Assembly (NCBI GenBank): GCA_035758925.1
Contig: DASTVV010000225.1
Location: 5,797 to 69,796 of the forward strand
Source of the DNA: DASPMP01 sp035758925
Lineage (GTDB): Bacteria; Gemmatimonadota; Gemmatimonadetes; Gemmatimonadales; Gemmatimonadaceae
Length of the DNA stretch: 64,000 nucleotides
Direction of reading: 5' to 3'
Shown: positions 6,918-14,759 of the stretch, in pieces
Numbering within the stretch: the stretch's first letter is position 1
How the letters are laid out: every line of letters starts with the position of its first letter
Notes under the pieces: generated by a model
Told to the model about the DNA's origin: nothing
Seen by the model: only the letters and a program-made list of their open reading frames with translations
Databases searched by the model: none
Translations under genes and position numbers: made by a program

Positions 6918-7573
6918 GCGATCGCCTCGATCGTCACCGGCCGGGGAAGGTACGACCAGCGCGTCGTGGGCCGTGGTTTCCTGAGAAAGGCGAGCAGCTG
7001 ATCCCATGTGTCGATGTCCTGTCGGCGAGCGTCGGCCAGCATGTGCAGCAGAATCTGCGCTGTGGCGCGCGCGTCGCCTCCGGCCCGGTGGCGCCCGATG
7101 ATCGGCACATCGTAGTGCCATGCGAGAGCGTCGAGATTCCGCCTGGGAAGATGCGGCAGAAGCCGTCGCGCCAGTTTCACGGTACAAAGTCGCTCACCAC
7201 GCAGGCCTTTCCCGGTGGCTCGCTGGAGCTCGGTCGATAGAAAGCGCCAATCGAAGCGAACGTTCTGGGCAACGAAGACACAGCCCTCGAGCGATTCGTG
7301 AATCCGGTCGGCAATGTCCGCAAACGTCGGCGCCTCGCACACCATGCTCCACGTGATGCGTGTGAGCCTGGAGACCCAGGGCGAAATGGCACACTGCGGA
7401 TCCACCAGAAACTCGGCGGCCGTCGTCGCGACGCCATCGTGCACGTGCACGACGGCGATTTCCATCACCCGATCTCCGCCGCGCGCTTTGGTTCCGGTCG
7501 TTTCGGTATCGACGACGGCGAAACGCAGGGATCGCAGACTCAAGTCCACGGATCGTCGCGCTGAACGGGGCAC
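6914..7573 (-). CDS. DnaQ-like 3'-5' exonuclease (DEDDh family)
   Basis: A 219-residue exonuclease-fold protein. Exo I is VVDTETTGTKARGGDRVMEI (catalytic D and E), Exo II lies around VFVAQNVRFDWRFL, and Exo III has the H and D in IGRHRAGGDARATAQIL. It resembles the epsilon proofreading subunit of DNA polymerase III and stand-alone 3'-5' exonucleases. Without a polymerase partner nearby it could act in proofreading, repair or RNA processing. The start at 7573 overlaps arcA by 34 bases; an internal start near the first motif cannot be excluded. Confidence 0.85.
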   Translation of the reverse strand: MPRSARRSVDLSLRSLRFAVVDTETTGTKARGGDRVMEIAVVHVHDGVATTAAEFLVDPQCAISPWVSRLTRITWSMVCEAPTFADIADRIHESLEGCVFVAQNVRFDWRFLSTELQRATGKGLRGERLCTVKLARRLLPHLPRRNLDALAWHYDVPIIGRHRAGGDARATAQILLHMLADARRQDIDTWDQLLAFLRKPRPTTRWSYLPRPVTIEAIA

Positions 7574-8775
7574 GTCATGCAGCGTGGCCCGCCCCCTCCT
7601 CTCACGAGCTCGGCTCCCTCGAACGTGACCACGACGCGCTCACCATCCTTGATACGTGCTTCACCGGTGAGGAACGCCACGGCTGGAACGATACGGAACC
7701 CCGCGGTCTCCATCTCCTTGAGTGTTGCCTCGTTTCGTGCATACGAGAGCACGACGCCGGGCTTCATCGCGGCAAAGTTGCAGCCCGAGGCCCATTGCTC
7801 CCGGTCCTGTAACGTCCGCTTGCTGCCACCGCACAGCACAGGCTCGAGCGGCAGTTTCACGGCCCTTAGCGCGTCGAAGAGTGATGCCGGCTCCCGCAGA
7901 GATTTCTCACCCTTATGCCAGTGAAGAACGCGCAACCGTTCGGGACCGAGAAAGTGTGGTGGATAAACGACGCATAGCTCACGATCCAACTGCGTAAAGA
8001 TCATGTCCAGATGGATCGCGGTCGTGTGCTCAGGCATCACAACGATTATGACGTCGGTGACCGCGGTCTTTTCGAACAGCAGCGATGCCAATCCATCGAT
8101 CGCCGCGGGACTCGATCGCTCGGAGAACCCGATGACCACGAGGTCTTCGCGCAGCGGGTGGATATCCCCGCCCTCCATCGTGTAGTGATGCCGCCGTTCG
8201 ACCGAGCCGTCGTAGAGCAGCCCACGACTCTGAAAGTCGGGGTGATGCATGAAGATCGCCTTCATGATCAGCTCTTCCGGCCAGCGGATCCCGTAACGCA
8301 TCGAACCAATGAGGACATGGTCCCCCACCGGGATGCAGCTGTCGCGCGTGAAGAACAAATTGGGCAACGGCGGCAGCTCGTAGCCGGACTCGTTCAGCGC
8401 CATCGACAGCAGGCCTGGACGCTCCTCCTTCCCTTCGATCAGCATGCTGGCCAGTTGCGCCGGTTCGAGCTCGGCGATGTCTCGCGCGAGCGGCTCGGAC
8501 GGGACGATGTCCATCGTCTCGTGCACGAACAGGTCGCGCACCTCGGGTTGCTTGAGCACGTCCTCGAGGAGGTCGCGGACCTGGTAGACCTTGGTGAACC
8601 GCTCCAGGATGGCGATAAAGCGCTGGTGCTCGCGGCGGGCGGTTTCAGCCTCGATGATATCGTCGTAGAGAAAGTCTTCGCGGGTTCGCGGGGTAACCGC
8701 AAACAGCTCCGGCCCCGGGGTATGCACGAGGACGGACCGGAGTCGGCCGATCTCCGACGTGACCTGGACTTTCAT
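7540..8775 (-). CDS. arcA: Arginine deiminase
   Basis: The 411-residue enzyme hydrolyses arginine to citrulline and ammonia, the first step of the ATP-yielding arginine deiminase pathway. It starts at MKVQVTSEIGRLRSVLVHTP (ATG 8775), the family N-terminus. Active-site elements visible are FTRDSC, the GGDIHPL segment (MEGGDIHPL), EHTTAIHLDM, and the catalytic cysteine near the end in GGPRCMTCPV. arcB and arcC are not in the window. The promoter region faces rex and contains a Rex operator, so expression may respond to NADH/NAD+. A TATCTT element five bases before the ATG hints at a leaderless or near-leaderless transcript. Confidence 0.95.
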   Translation of the reverse strand: MKVQVTSEIGRLRSVLVHTPGPELFAVTPRTREDFLYDDIIEAETARREHQRFIAILERFTKVYQVRDLLEDVLKQPEVRDLFVHETMDIVPSEPLARDIAELEPAQLASMLIEGKEERPGLLSMALNESGYELPPLPNLFFTRDSCIPVGDHVLIGSMRYGIRWPEELIMKAIFMHHPDFQSRGLLYDGSVERRHHYTMEGGDIHPLREDLVVIGFSERSSPAAIDGLASLLFEKTAVTDVIIVVMPEHTTAIHLDMIFTQLDRELCVVYPPHFLGPERLRVLHWHKGEKSLREPASLFDALRAVKLPLEPVLCGGSKRTLQDREQWASGCNFAAMKPGVVLSYARNEATLKEMETAGFRIVPAVAFLTGEARIKDGERVVVTFEGAELVRGGGGPRCMTCPVQRDDPWT

Positions 8776-8840
8776 ACCCGAAGATAACCTGAACAAAAAC
8801 GCCGTGAAGCCGCTGGTGGCCGCCCGCTCGCGACTTTAAT

Positions 8841-8858
8841 TTGTGAATGAATTCACAA
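8841..8858. promoter_or_regulatory. Rex operator in the arcA-rex intergenic region
   Basis: TTGTGAATGAATTCACAA is a perfect TTGTGA-N6-TCACAA palindrome, the consensus bound by the redox repressor Rex. It lies 13 bases before the rex start and 65 bases before the arcA start on the other strand. It overlaps the likely rex promoter (TTTAAT at 8835-8840 could be the -10). Confidence 0.92.
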
Positions 8859-8871
8859 AGCCTCACGAGCC

Positions 8872-9495
8872 TTGAAACGCATTGCCGATTCTACGGTTCG
8901 CCGACTTTCGGCGTACCTGAGGTTTCTCGAGGATTTCGAGGGTCGCGGGCTCGCCACCATCTCCAGCGACGAGCTGGCCCGCCGGGGTGGGACCACTTCC
9001 GCTCAGGTGCGGAAGGACCTGTCCTTTTTTGGGTCGTTCGGCAAACGGGGACTCGGCTACTCCGTTCCAGAGCTGGCCGGGCGTCTCCGCGAAATCCTGG
9101 GCCTTGGCCGGCAGTGGAAGGTCATCATCATCGGGGCCGGTAAGATCGGCGCGGCGCTCGTTGCCTATCGTGGCTTCCGACAGCGTGGGTTCAGGATTCT
9201 GGCGGCCTACGACAGCAATCCGGACAAGATTGGCAAGCCGCTCGAAGGGCTTCCGGTTCGCGACATTCTCCAGCTCGAAAAGGACGTCCAGAAGGAGCCG
9301 CCGGATATTGCCGTCGTGACGGTGCCAAGCGAGAGCGCACAGACCGTAGTGGACCGGGTGGTTCGCGCAGGGATCAAGGCCATTCTGAACTTCGCGCCGA
9401 CGCAACTTCAGGTGCCGCCCGACGTCACGGTCAAGACCGTGAACATGGCGATGGAGCTCGAAGGGCTCTCGTTCGCTCTCACGAATCGCGACTAG
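8872..9495 (+). CDS. rex: Redox-sensing transcriptional repressor Rex
   Basis: This 207-residue protein has the two-domain Rex layout. The N-terminal winged helix (~1-80) includes ISSDELARRGGTTSAQVRKD and FFGSFGKRGLGY. A Rossmann NAD(H)-binding domain follows (IIIGAGKIGAALVAY, then LAAYDSNPDKIG). Rex leaves DNA when NADH rises, derepressing fermentative and respiratory genes. The start is TTG 8872 and the family's usual N-terminus (RIADSTVRRLSAYLRFLED) begins right there. A consensus Rex site lies just upstream, so autoregulation is likely. The gene ends convergently with rsmA; both stops share the tetramer CTAG at 9492-9495. Confidence 0.96.
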   Translation: MKRIADSTVRRLSAYLRFLEDFEGRGLATISSDELARRGGTTSAQVRKDLSFFGSFGKRGLGYSVPELAGRLREILGLGRQWKVIIIGAGKIGAALVAYRGFRQRGFRILAAYDSNPDKIGKPLEGLPVRDILQLEKDVQKEPPDIAVVTVPSESAQTVVDRVVRAGIKAILNFAPTQLQVPPDVTVKTVNMAMELEGLSFALTNRD

Positions 9496-10307
9496 TCGTC
9501 GCGGAGACGCCGGAGAAGCGCGGCAAACTGCTCCGGTGTGAGCACCTCCGGCCGCACCTCCGGCTCGATGCCGGCTGAGGCGAGTACCTCGTCGGCACGG
9601 TCTCCCGTCATGGGCTGAATTTCCCGAAGCGCCCGCCGCATCTGCTTCCTGCGCAGGCCGAAGAGCGCCTGGACGAGATCGCGAAAGGGTTGTTCGTCGT
9701 CGGCACCGACGACGGGGCGTTCCTTCGGCGTAATGCGGACGACCGCGCTCTCCACTTTCGGCGGCGGTGCGAACGCTCCGGCCGGTACCCGGAACAGCAG
9801 CTCCACGGTCGTCAGCGCCTGCAGGTTCACGGACAAGGCGCCGTATTCCCTGGAGCCGGCGCCGGCTGCCATCCGTTCCGCGACCTCTCGCTGGACCAGG
9901 TACACGGCGCGCTCGGGACGCGGCCGACGCAACGCGTGAAACACGATCGGTGTCGTGATGTAGTAGGGAACGTTGCCGACGAGCGCAAACCGATCGCCCT
10001 CCGCGAGCGCGCCGAGCGGTGTCTGCAACACGTCGGCCTGGACAATCCGCACCTTGGACTGGGACGCATAGCGCGCACGCAAGAACGCGGCGAGGGCGCG
10101 GTCGTATTCGACCGCGACGACACGCCCAGCGCGCTCCACGAGGAGATCCGTGAGCGTGCCGCGTCCCGGGCCGATCTCGATCACGGTCTCCTGCTGCCCG
10201 GGAGCCAACGCGTCGACGATGCGCCCCAGGATGCGCCGGTCGTTGAGGAAGTGCTGACCAAGGCTCTTTCGGACCGGCGGCAGCTTCGCGCCGCCGCGCG
10301 ATGCCAC
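9492..10307 (-). CDS. rsmA: 16S rRNA dimethyltransferase RsmA (KsgA)
   Basis: The 271-residue enzyme dimethylates the two adjacent adenines of the 3'-terminal helix of 16S rRNA late in 30S assembly. Motifs: KSLGQHFLNDRRILGRIV at the N-terminus, the SAM-binding IEIGPGRGTLTDLL, VVAVEYDR, and the catalytic NVPYYITTPIVF. The start is GTG 10307. It follows the phosphatase gene with a one-base gap and converges with rex. Confidence 0.96.
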   Translation of the reverse strand: MASRGGAKLPPVRKSLGQHFLNDRRILGRIVDALAPGQQETVIEIGPGRGTLTDLLVERAGRVVAVEYDRALAAFLRARYASQSKVRIVQADVLQTPLGALAEGDRFALVGNVPYYITTPIVFHALRRPRPERAVYLVQREVAERMAAGAGSREYGALSVNLQALTTVELLFRVPAGAFAPPPKVESAVVRITPKERPVVGADDEQPFRDLVQALFGLRRKQMRRALREIQPMTGDRADEVLASAGIEPEVRPEVLTPEQFAALLRRLRDD

Positions 10308-10308
10308 G

Positions 10309-11895
10309 TCAGCTCCTGAGTGCGACGATGGTCAGGTCGTCGCGCCGCCGCGTATCTCCCGTATGCTGGTCGAGCAGGGCGAAGATGCGATCGAGCAGTT
10401 GCGCCGGCTGCTGGTCGTGGCACCGCCTCGCGATCTCGAGGATCCGCTCTTCGCCAAGCCGCTCCCCGTGGCGATCGCGCGCATCGGCGACGCCGTCGGT
10501 GAAGAGCAGCAGCAGATCGCCCACCGTCCACGGCCTGCTCGTCCCACTCGGCGCCGACTTGCCCATGCCGAGCGGTGGGTCCAGCGCGGGAAGGCGTTCC
10601 ACTTTTCCGCTCTTGAGAATCACGAAGGCATGCGGATGCCCGGCGTTGGCATAGTGCAGGCGGCCGAGATTCCGATCCACGACTGCATAGAACAGCGAGA
10701 CGTACATCTCGGTCGTGGCCAACTCCTCGCGCATCGAGGCGAGCAGCGCACTGAGGGTCTCTCCGGGATCCGACGTGGTCTGCGCGTGGATCGCGGAGGC
10801 GCTCATGACGAGGGCCATGATGAGGGCGGCCTGGTAGCCGTGGCCGGACACGTCTCCGATCATGATGCCGGTCTTGCCGGAACCGAAGCGAAACAGGTTA
10901 TAGAGATCGCCGCCAACGCTTTCCGTCGGGACGACGCGCGCGGCCACGGTAGCCGTCGGCGCCACCACGCTCACATCGGGCAGCAATCGCATCTGGAGAT
11001 CGTGCGCGTGCTGCATTTCCTGACGCAGACGCTGCTGGCTGAGCGACTCGTTCACCAGACGGGCGTTCTGAATCGCGGTGCCGATCTGCGTCGCGATCGC
11101 GGAAATGAGCTTCTGGTCGCCCGCGGTGAACGGCTGCCCGCTTCTCCGGTCCGAAAGGTTGACGACCCCAAGCGGCTCCGCCTTTCCTCCGGGAGACGTC
11201 CACATGATCGGGACCGAGAGCATTCCACCTTTGCGGATCGCTTGCTCCCCTTCCCAGATCATCTCGTCCGGGTCGAGGATGGCCGGATGCGACGTGCGAA
11301 ACACTTTCGCGGAGACGCTGGCTGGGTCATCCACCGGAATCGGTCGTAGCGCTTCAGCGGGTACGCCAAGCACCGCGGACGCGATCAACGACCTGGCCGT
11401 TGCATCGTGGACGAGCACCACCGCTTTGCGCGCGCCGACGGTCTCCGAGATCTCGTAGAGAATACGGCTCGTCGCTTCTTCCAGGTTGACCGTGCGGCCG
11501 AGGATCTCGCTCGTCGTATAGAGCAGGTTGATTTCCTCGTACCGCTCCGCGAGCTCGTTCGCGGCATGTTCCACCTCGAGCGCCGACTGCATCAGCTGCC
11601 CGACGACCGAAAGGAGAAACGTCAACTGTGGCTCGAGCCGGACTTCCGGTGTTCGCGCGGGCCCCACCACCAGCCAGGCGCGTCTGGCACCCGGAATCGC
11701 CGCGATCAGGGCCGCGCCATCCGGCGTGTCGAGCGCCCGCGGTCCCTCGGCCACCGTCGGAAAGGTGTCGGGCGGTGGAGCGCGATTCGTCGCAGCCTCC
11801 CAGGTGCGCGATCCGTTCGCGGATTGGGTCCATACTCCGGCGTCGCAGCCGGTCGCGGCCTTGAAAGCTTCGAGCGCCGCCGCCAGATCCGTCAT
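10309..11895 (-). CDS. GAF-domain SpoIIE/RsbU-type serine phosphatase
   Basis: The 528-residue protein has an N-terminal sensory region, a GAF domain at about 125-290 (EATSRILYEISETVGARKAV to LGVVNLSDRRSG) and a short helical linker. A PP2C-like SpoIIE phosphatase domain covers ~320-528, with metal-binding motifs VGGDLYNLFRFG, IMIGDVSGHGYQAAL, NAGHPHAF, LFTDGVADARD and the C-terminal RRDDLTIVAL. By analogy with RsbU it should dephosphorylate the STAS protein encoded two genes upstream, using signals sensed by the GAF domain. No membrane segment is seen. It overlaps the kinase gene by four bases. Confidence 0.92.
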   Translation of the reverse strand: MTDLAAALEAFKAATGCDAGVWTQSANGSRTWEAATNRAPPPDTFPTVAEGPRALDTPDGAALIAAIPGARRAWLVVGPARTPEVRLEPQLTFLLSVVGQLMQSALEVEHAANELAERYEEINLLYTTSEILGRTVNLEEATSRILYEISETVGARKAVVLVHDATARSLIASAVLGVPAEALRPIPVDDPASVSAKVFRTSHPAILDPDEMIWEGEQAIRKGGMLSVPIMWTSPGGKAEPLGVVNLSDRRSGQPFTAGDQKLISAIATQIGTAIQNARLVNESLSQQRLRQEMQHAHDLQMRLLPDVSVVAPTATVAARVVPTESVGGDLYNLFRFGSGKTGIMIGDVSGHGYQAALIMALVMSASAIHAQTTSDPGETLSALLASMREELATTEMYVSLFYAVVDRNLGRLHYANAGHPHAFVILKSGKVERLPALDPPLGMGKSAPSGTSRPWTVGDLLLLFTDGVADARDRHGERLGEERILEIARRCHDQQPAQLLDRIFALLDQHTGDTRRRDDLTIVALRS

Positions 11896-12350
11896 GACGC
11901 GCGCCGCAGCGTCAGGCGCACCACGTTGCCGGGGAACGCGGCAAATCGCTCGACGCTGTCCATCAGCTGCCGCATGAGAAACAGTCCGCGGCCGTCCTCA
12001 CACTCGAGTCGTTCGGGCGTCGTGGGATCGATGGTACATTCGTCGATGTCGAAGCCCGGCCCCTCGTCCTTCACCTCCACGATGAGCGCGGCCTGATCTA
12101 CCTGTACGCGAACCTGCACGCGCTTGCGTGGATCGTCGGCGTTGCCCCGCAGAATCGCGTTCGACAATGCTTCCGTGAGCGCCACCGGAACGTTCAGCAT
12201 CAGCTGATGCCGCCCAAAGTGCATTGCTTCGCACTCGCGCCGAACGATGTTCACCACCCCCTCGATCTCTGCGACGTCGCTGGGGATCTCGAGATCGATG
12301 GTGCGGATGTTACGGGGGTCGGGTGGGGTGCCCGGGTGCTGAGGTGTCAG
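11892..12350 (-). CDS. RsbW-like anti-sigma factor / serine kinase
   Basis: A small GHKL-fold kinase. The N box (ALTEALSNAILRGN), G1 box (VKDEGPGFD) and G2 box (DGRGLFLMRQLMDSVE) identify the RsbW/SpoIIAB class, which phosphorylates STAS antagonists and sequesters a sigma factor. From the first conventional start (GTG 12257) the protein would be 121 residues and would lack the first strand of the fold. That strand (IRTIDLEIPSDVAEIEGV) is encoded upstream in the same frame. The only plausible start covering it is CTG 12350, which overlaps the STAS stop as CTGA and gives 152 residues; I used that. The partner sigma factor is not in the window. Confidence 0.85.
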   Translation of the reverse strand: MTPQHPGTPPDPRNIRTIDLEIPSDVAEIEGVVNIVRRECEAMHFGRHQLMLNVPVALTEALSNAILRGNADDPRKRVQVRVQVDQAALIVEVKDEGPGFDIDECTIDPTTPERLECEDGRGLFLMRQLMDSVERFAAFPGNVVRLTLRRAS

Positions 12351-12679
12351 AAGCTCTGCAACGCGCGTTCGCGCGTATCGGCGATTTGGAACAAGGTGTC
12401 GAGTTTGGTCAGCTCGAAGAGCGTCTTGAGATCATCGTTCAGATTCGCCAGGCGCAGCTCGCCGCCCTGCTCCCGGATCTTCTTGGAGAGCGAGACGAGG
12501 ACGCCAAGCCCGGAGCTGTCGATGTAGCCAGTCTGCGAGAAGTCGATGAGAAACTTTCGCTCCCCACGCTCCAGCTCGTCGAGCACTTTCTGCTTGAGCT
12601 CTTGGCGATTGCCGACGATGAGCTGGCCTTCCACGTCCACCACGACAACGTCATCCGATTTCTTGATCGAGAAGCTCAT
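12347..12679 (-). CDS. STAS-domain anti-anti-sigma factor (RsbV-like)
   Basis: This 110-residue single STAS domain carries the phosphorylation loop FSQTGYIDSSGLGVLVSL, where one of the two serines after Asp is the expected kinase target. It should bind the RsbW-like protein when unphosphorylated. A good GGTGAGGAG ribosome-binding site precedes ATG 12679. With the kinase and phosphatase downstream it forms a complete partner-switching module. Confidence 0.92.
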   Translation of the reverse strand: MSFSIKKSDDVVVVDVEGQLIVGNRQELKQKVLDELERGERKFLIDFSQTGYIDSSGLGVLVSLSKKIREQGGELRLANLNDDLKTLFELTKLDTLFQIADTRERALQSF

Positions 12680-12691
12680 GTAGTGCTCTCC

Positions 12692-13708
12692 TCACCGGTC
12701 GAGGCTTGGGGACGAATCTCCGGCTTGCAGCGCGGTGATCGCCGACACGTTGATAATGTCATCGGTGGACGCACCGCGCGAAAGGTCGCTGCACGGTCTT
12801 CTCAGGCCCTGGACGATCGGTCCGATAGCACGGGCGCCTCCAAGCCGCTCGACGAGCTTGTACGCGATGTTTCCGGCATCGAGTGAAGGGTAGACAAGCA
12901 CGTTGGCTCGGCCGGCAATGCGGCTGCCTGCCGCCTTTCGGGCGGCCACGGCCGGAACCAGTGCCGCGTCTCCTTGCAATTCTCCGTCCACGGCGAGGTC
13001 AGGCGCACGCCGACGAACCTCGGCGACGGCCTCACGCACCATGCTAACGGAAGTGCCCTCGGCGCTTCCGTATGTGCTGTAGGACAGAAAAGCGATGACG
13101 GGTTCGTCACCAACGATCTTTTGCCGGTCAGCGGCGGCAGCGATGGCGATGTCCGCGAGTTGCGAAGCGTCCGGTTGTTGCACCACGGCACAATCCGTAA
13201 ACGTGAGTACCTCAGCGACGGGTGCGTCGGGCAGCTGTCGCGGCACCATGTAAAACGAGCTCGAGACTGTCCGTACGCCGGTGGCCGGGCCGACCAGCCA
13301 GAGCGCAAAACGCAGAACGTCGGCTGTCGTACGCACCGCCCCTGCGACACATCCGTCCACCTCGTGGATGCGCACGAGCCAATCGGCAAACACCAACGGA
13401 TCACGCGACAGCCTCTCCGCGGCTTCCGCCGTAAGTCCCTTGCGCGAACGAAGTTCGAGCAGCGATTCGACTACGCGTCGACGTCGCGGATCGCTGTCCG
13501 GATCGATGCACTCCAATCCCAGCGAGCGCGCAGCGCCATGGCTTTGTGGCGCACCCGGGTCGAGCACCAGAACGGGCGTCACGATTCGCCTGGCCGAAAG
13601 TATGGCGACCGCCTCGACCGTTCGGCTGTCTGCGGTCTCGGGAAAGGCGATGCGACGGCCGAGTCGAGACGCCCGCGCCCGCACCTGTTCGAGAAAGCCG
13701 TCGGTCAC
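12692..13708 (-). CDS. pta: Phosphate acetyltransferase
   Basis: The 338-residue protein matches the stand-alone PTA_PTB catalytic domain, interconverting acetyl-CoA and acetyl phosphate. Visible hallmarks are RRIAFPETADSRTVEA near the N-terminus, DGCVAGAVRTTADVLR, SSSFYMVPR, TFTDCAVVQQPDA, FLSYSTYGSA and VDGELQGDAAL. The length fits the short form lacking the DRTGG regulatory half. Start GTG 13708 overlaps the coaD stop as GTGA. No acetate kinase gene is next to it in this window. Confidence 0.93.
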   Translation of the reverse strand: MTDGFLEQVRARASRLGRRIAFPETADSRTVEAVAILSARRIVTPVLVLDPGAPQSHGAARSLGLECIDPDSDPRRRRVVESLLELRSRKGLTAEAAERLSRDPLVFADWLVRIHEVDGCVAGAVRTTADVLRFALWLVGPATGVRTVSSSFYMVPRQLPDAPVAEVLTFTDCAVVQQPDASQLADIAIAAAADRQKIVGDEPVIAFLSYSTYGSAEGTSVSMVREAVAEVRRRAPDLAVDGELQGDAALVPAVAARKAAGSRIAGRANVLVYPSLDAGNIAYKLVERLGGARAIGPIVQGLRRPCSDLSRGASTDDIINVSAITALQAGDSSPSLDR

Positions 13709-14190
13709 ACCTTGCCGCCGAACTTGCCGCGCAAGGCGGCCGCCACCGAGGGATGCACCAACTCGGTCACGTCCCCGCCGAACCGCGCCACCTCGCGCAC
13801 CATGCTGGCGCTGATGTACGTGGTATCGAGCGATGGCACCATGAAGACGGTTTCCAGAGCTGGCGCGAGATGCCGATTCATCAGGGCCATCTGATACTCG
13901 TACTCGAAGTCGCTCACGGCGCGCAGGCCCCGAATGAGAAGCTTGGCCTCCACGGCCCGCGCGAAATCCACGAGCAGCCCATCGAAGCTGCGCACGTCGA
14001 CGCGCTTGTCGTCTCCGACGGCGGCCCGGATCAGGCCGACCCGCTCGTCCTCGGTGAACAGCGGCGTCTTGGCCACGTTCCGCGCAACGGCCACGATGAG
14101 CCGGTCCACGAACGCCAGGCTGCGCATTATAAGATCTTCATGCCCGCGGGTGATCGGATCGAATGAGCCGGCGTAGATGGCGATTCGCAT
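13705..14190 (-). CDS. coaD: Phosphopantetheine adenylyltransferase
   Basis: CoaD catalyses the penultimate step of coenzyme A synthesis, transferring AMP to 4'-phosphopantetheine. The 161-residue protein begins MRIAIYAGSFDPITRGHEDL with the nucleotidyltransferase T/HxGH signature, followed by LLIRGLRAVSDFEYEYQMA and the second ATP motif YISASMVREVARFGGDV. ATG 14190 is the family start. CoaD follows RsmD in many genomes, as here. Confidence 0.96.
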   Translation of the reverse strand: MRIAIYAGSFDPITRGHEDLIMRSLAFVDRLIVAVARNVAKTPLFTEDERVGLIRAAVGDDKRVDVRSFDGLLVDFARAVEAKLLIRGLRAVSDFEYEYQMALMNRHLAPALETVFMVPSLDTTYISASMVREVARFGGDVTELVHPSVAAALRGKFGGKV

Positions 14191-14225
14191 GTGGGTAGTG
14201 GCGGTGGCGGCGAGCAGCCGAAAAG

Positions 14226-14744
14226 CTATGAGCTTCGGTAGAACGTGACCACTGTGTCGCCGTAGACACGGCGGTCCTCGGAGCCCGGAAGGTGCAGCGC
14301 CTTCTCGTGTTCGATGCCCAGCACCCGCGCGAACGGAATCGCGAGCCACAGCTCGGCAACCTGCTCGGCGAGACCCAGCCGATACGGTGGGTCCGCGAAC
14401 GCGACGTCGAACTCATTCGGCCCGAGCCGTGCCGCGAACTTCAGCGCGTCACCGCGGTGAACGACCGTCTCGGCGTCGGCATCGAGCGATCGGATGTTCT
14501 CGCGGAGGGCCGCCAGGCTCCGCGAGCCGAGCTCCACGAATTCCGCCTCCCGCGCCCCACGCGACAGTGCCTCGATGCCCAGCGCGCCGGATCCGGCGAA
14601 CAGATCCAGCACGCGTGCCCCGGCGAGAGTCGGCTGCACGATGCTCATCCACGCTTCCCGCACGCGATCGGCCGTGGGCCGCACGCGTTGATCCGCCGAC
14701 GGCTGCAGCCGGCGCCCTTTCCACCTGCCGGCCACGATGCGCAG
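14226..14744 (-). CDS. rsmD: 16S rRNA (guanine-966-N2)-methyltransferase RsmD, probable CTG start
   Basis: RsmD methylates G966 of 16S rRNA. SAM-binding VLDLFAGSGALGIEALSRGA and the catalytic DVAFADPPY are clear. RsmD proteins usually begin (M)RIVAGRWKGRRL. Here the first conventional codon, GTG 14735, is inside that motif and lies 15 bases from the only Shine-Dalgarno element. CTG 14744 restores the whole motif (LRIVAGRWKGRRL) and is six bases from GGGAG, so I place the start there (172 residues). Confidence 0.92.
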   Translation of the reverse strand: MRIVAGRWKGRRLQPSADQRVRPTADRVREAWMSIVQPTLAGARVLDLFAGSGALGIEALSRGAREAEFVELGSRSLAALRENIRSLDADAETVVHRGDALKFAARLGPNEFDVAFADPPYRLGLAEQVAELWLAIPFARVLGIEHEKALHLPGSEDRRVYGDTVVTFYRSS

Positions 14745-14759
14745 CCGAGTCTCCCAGTG

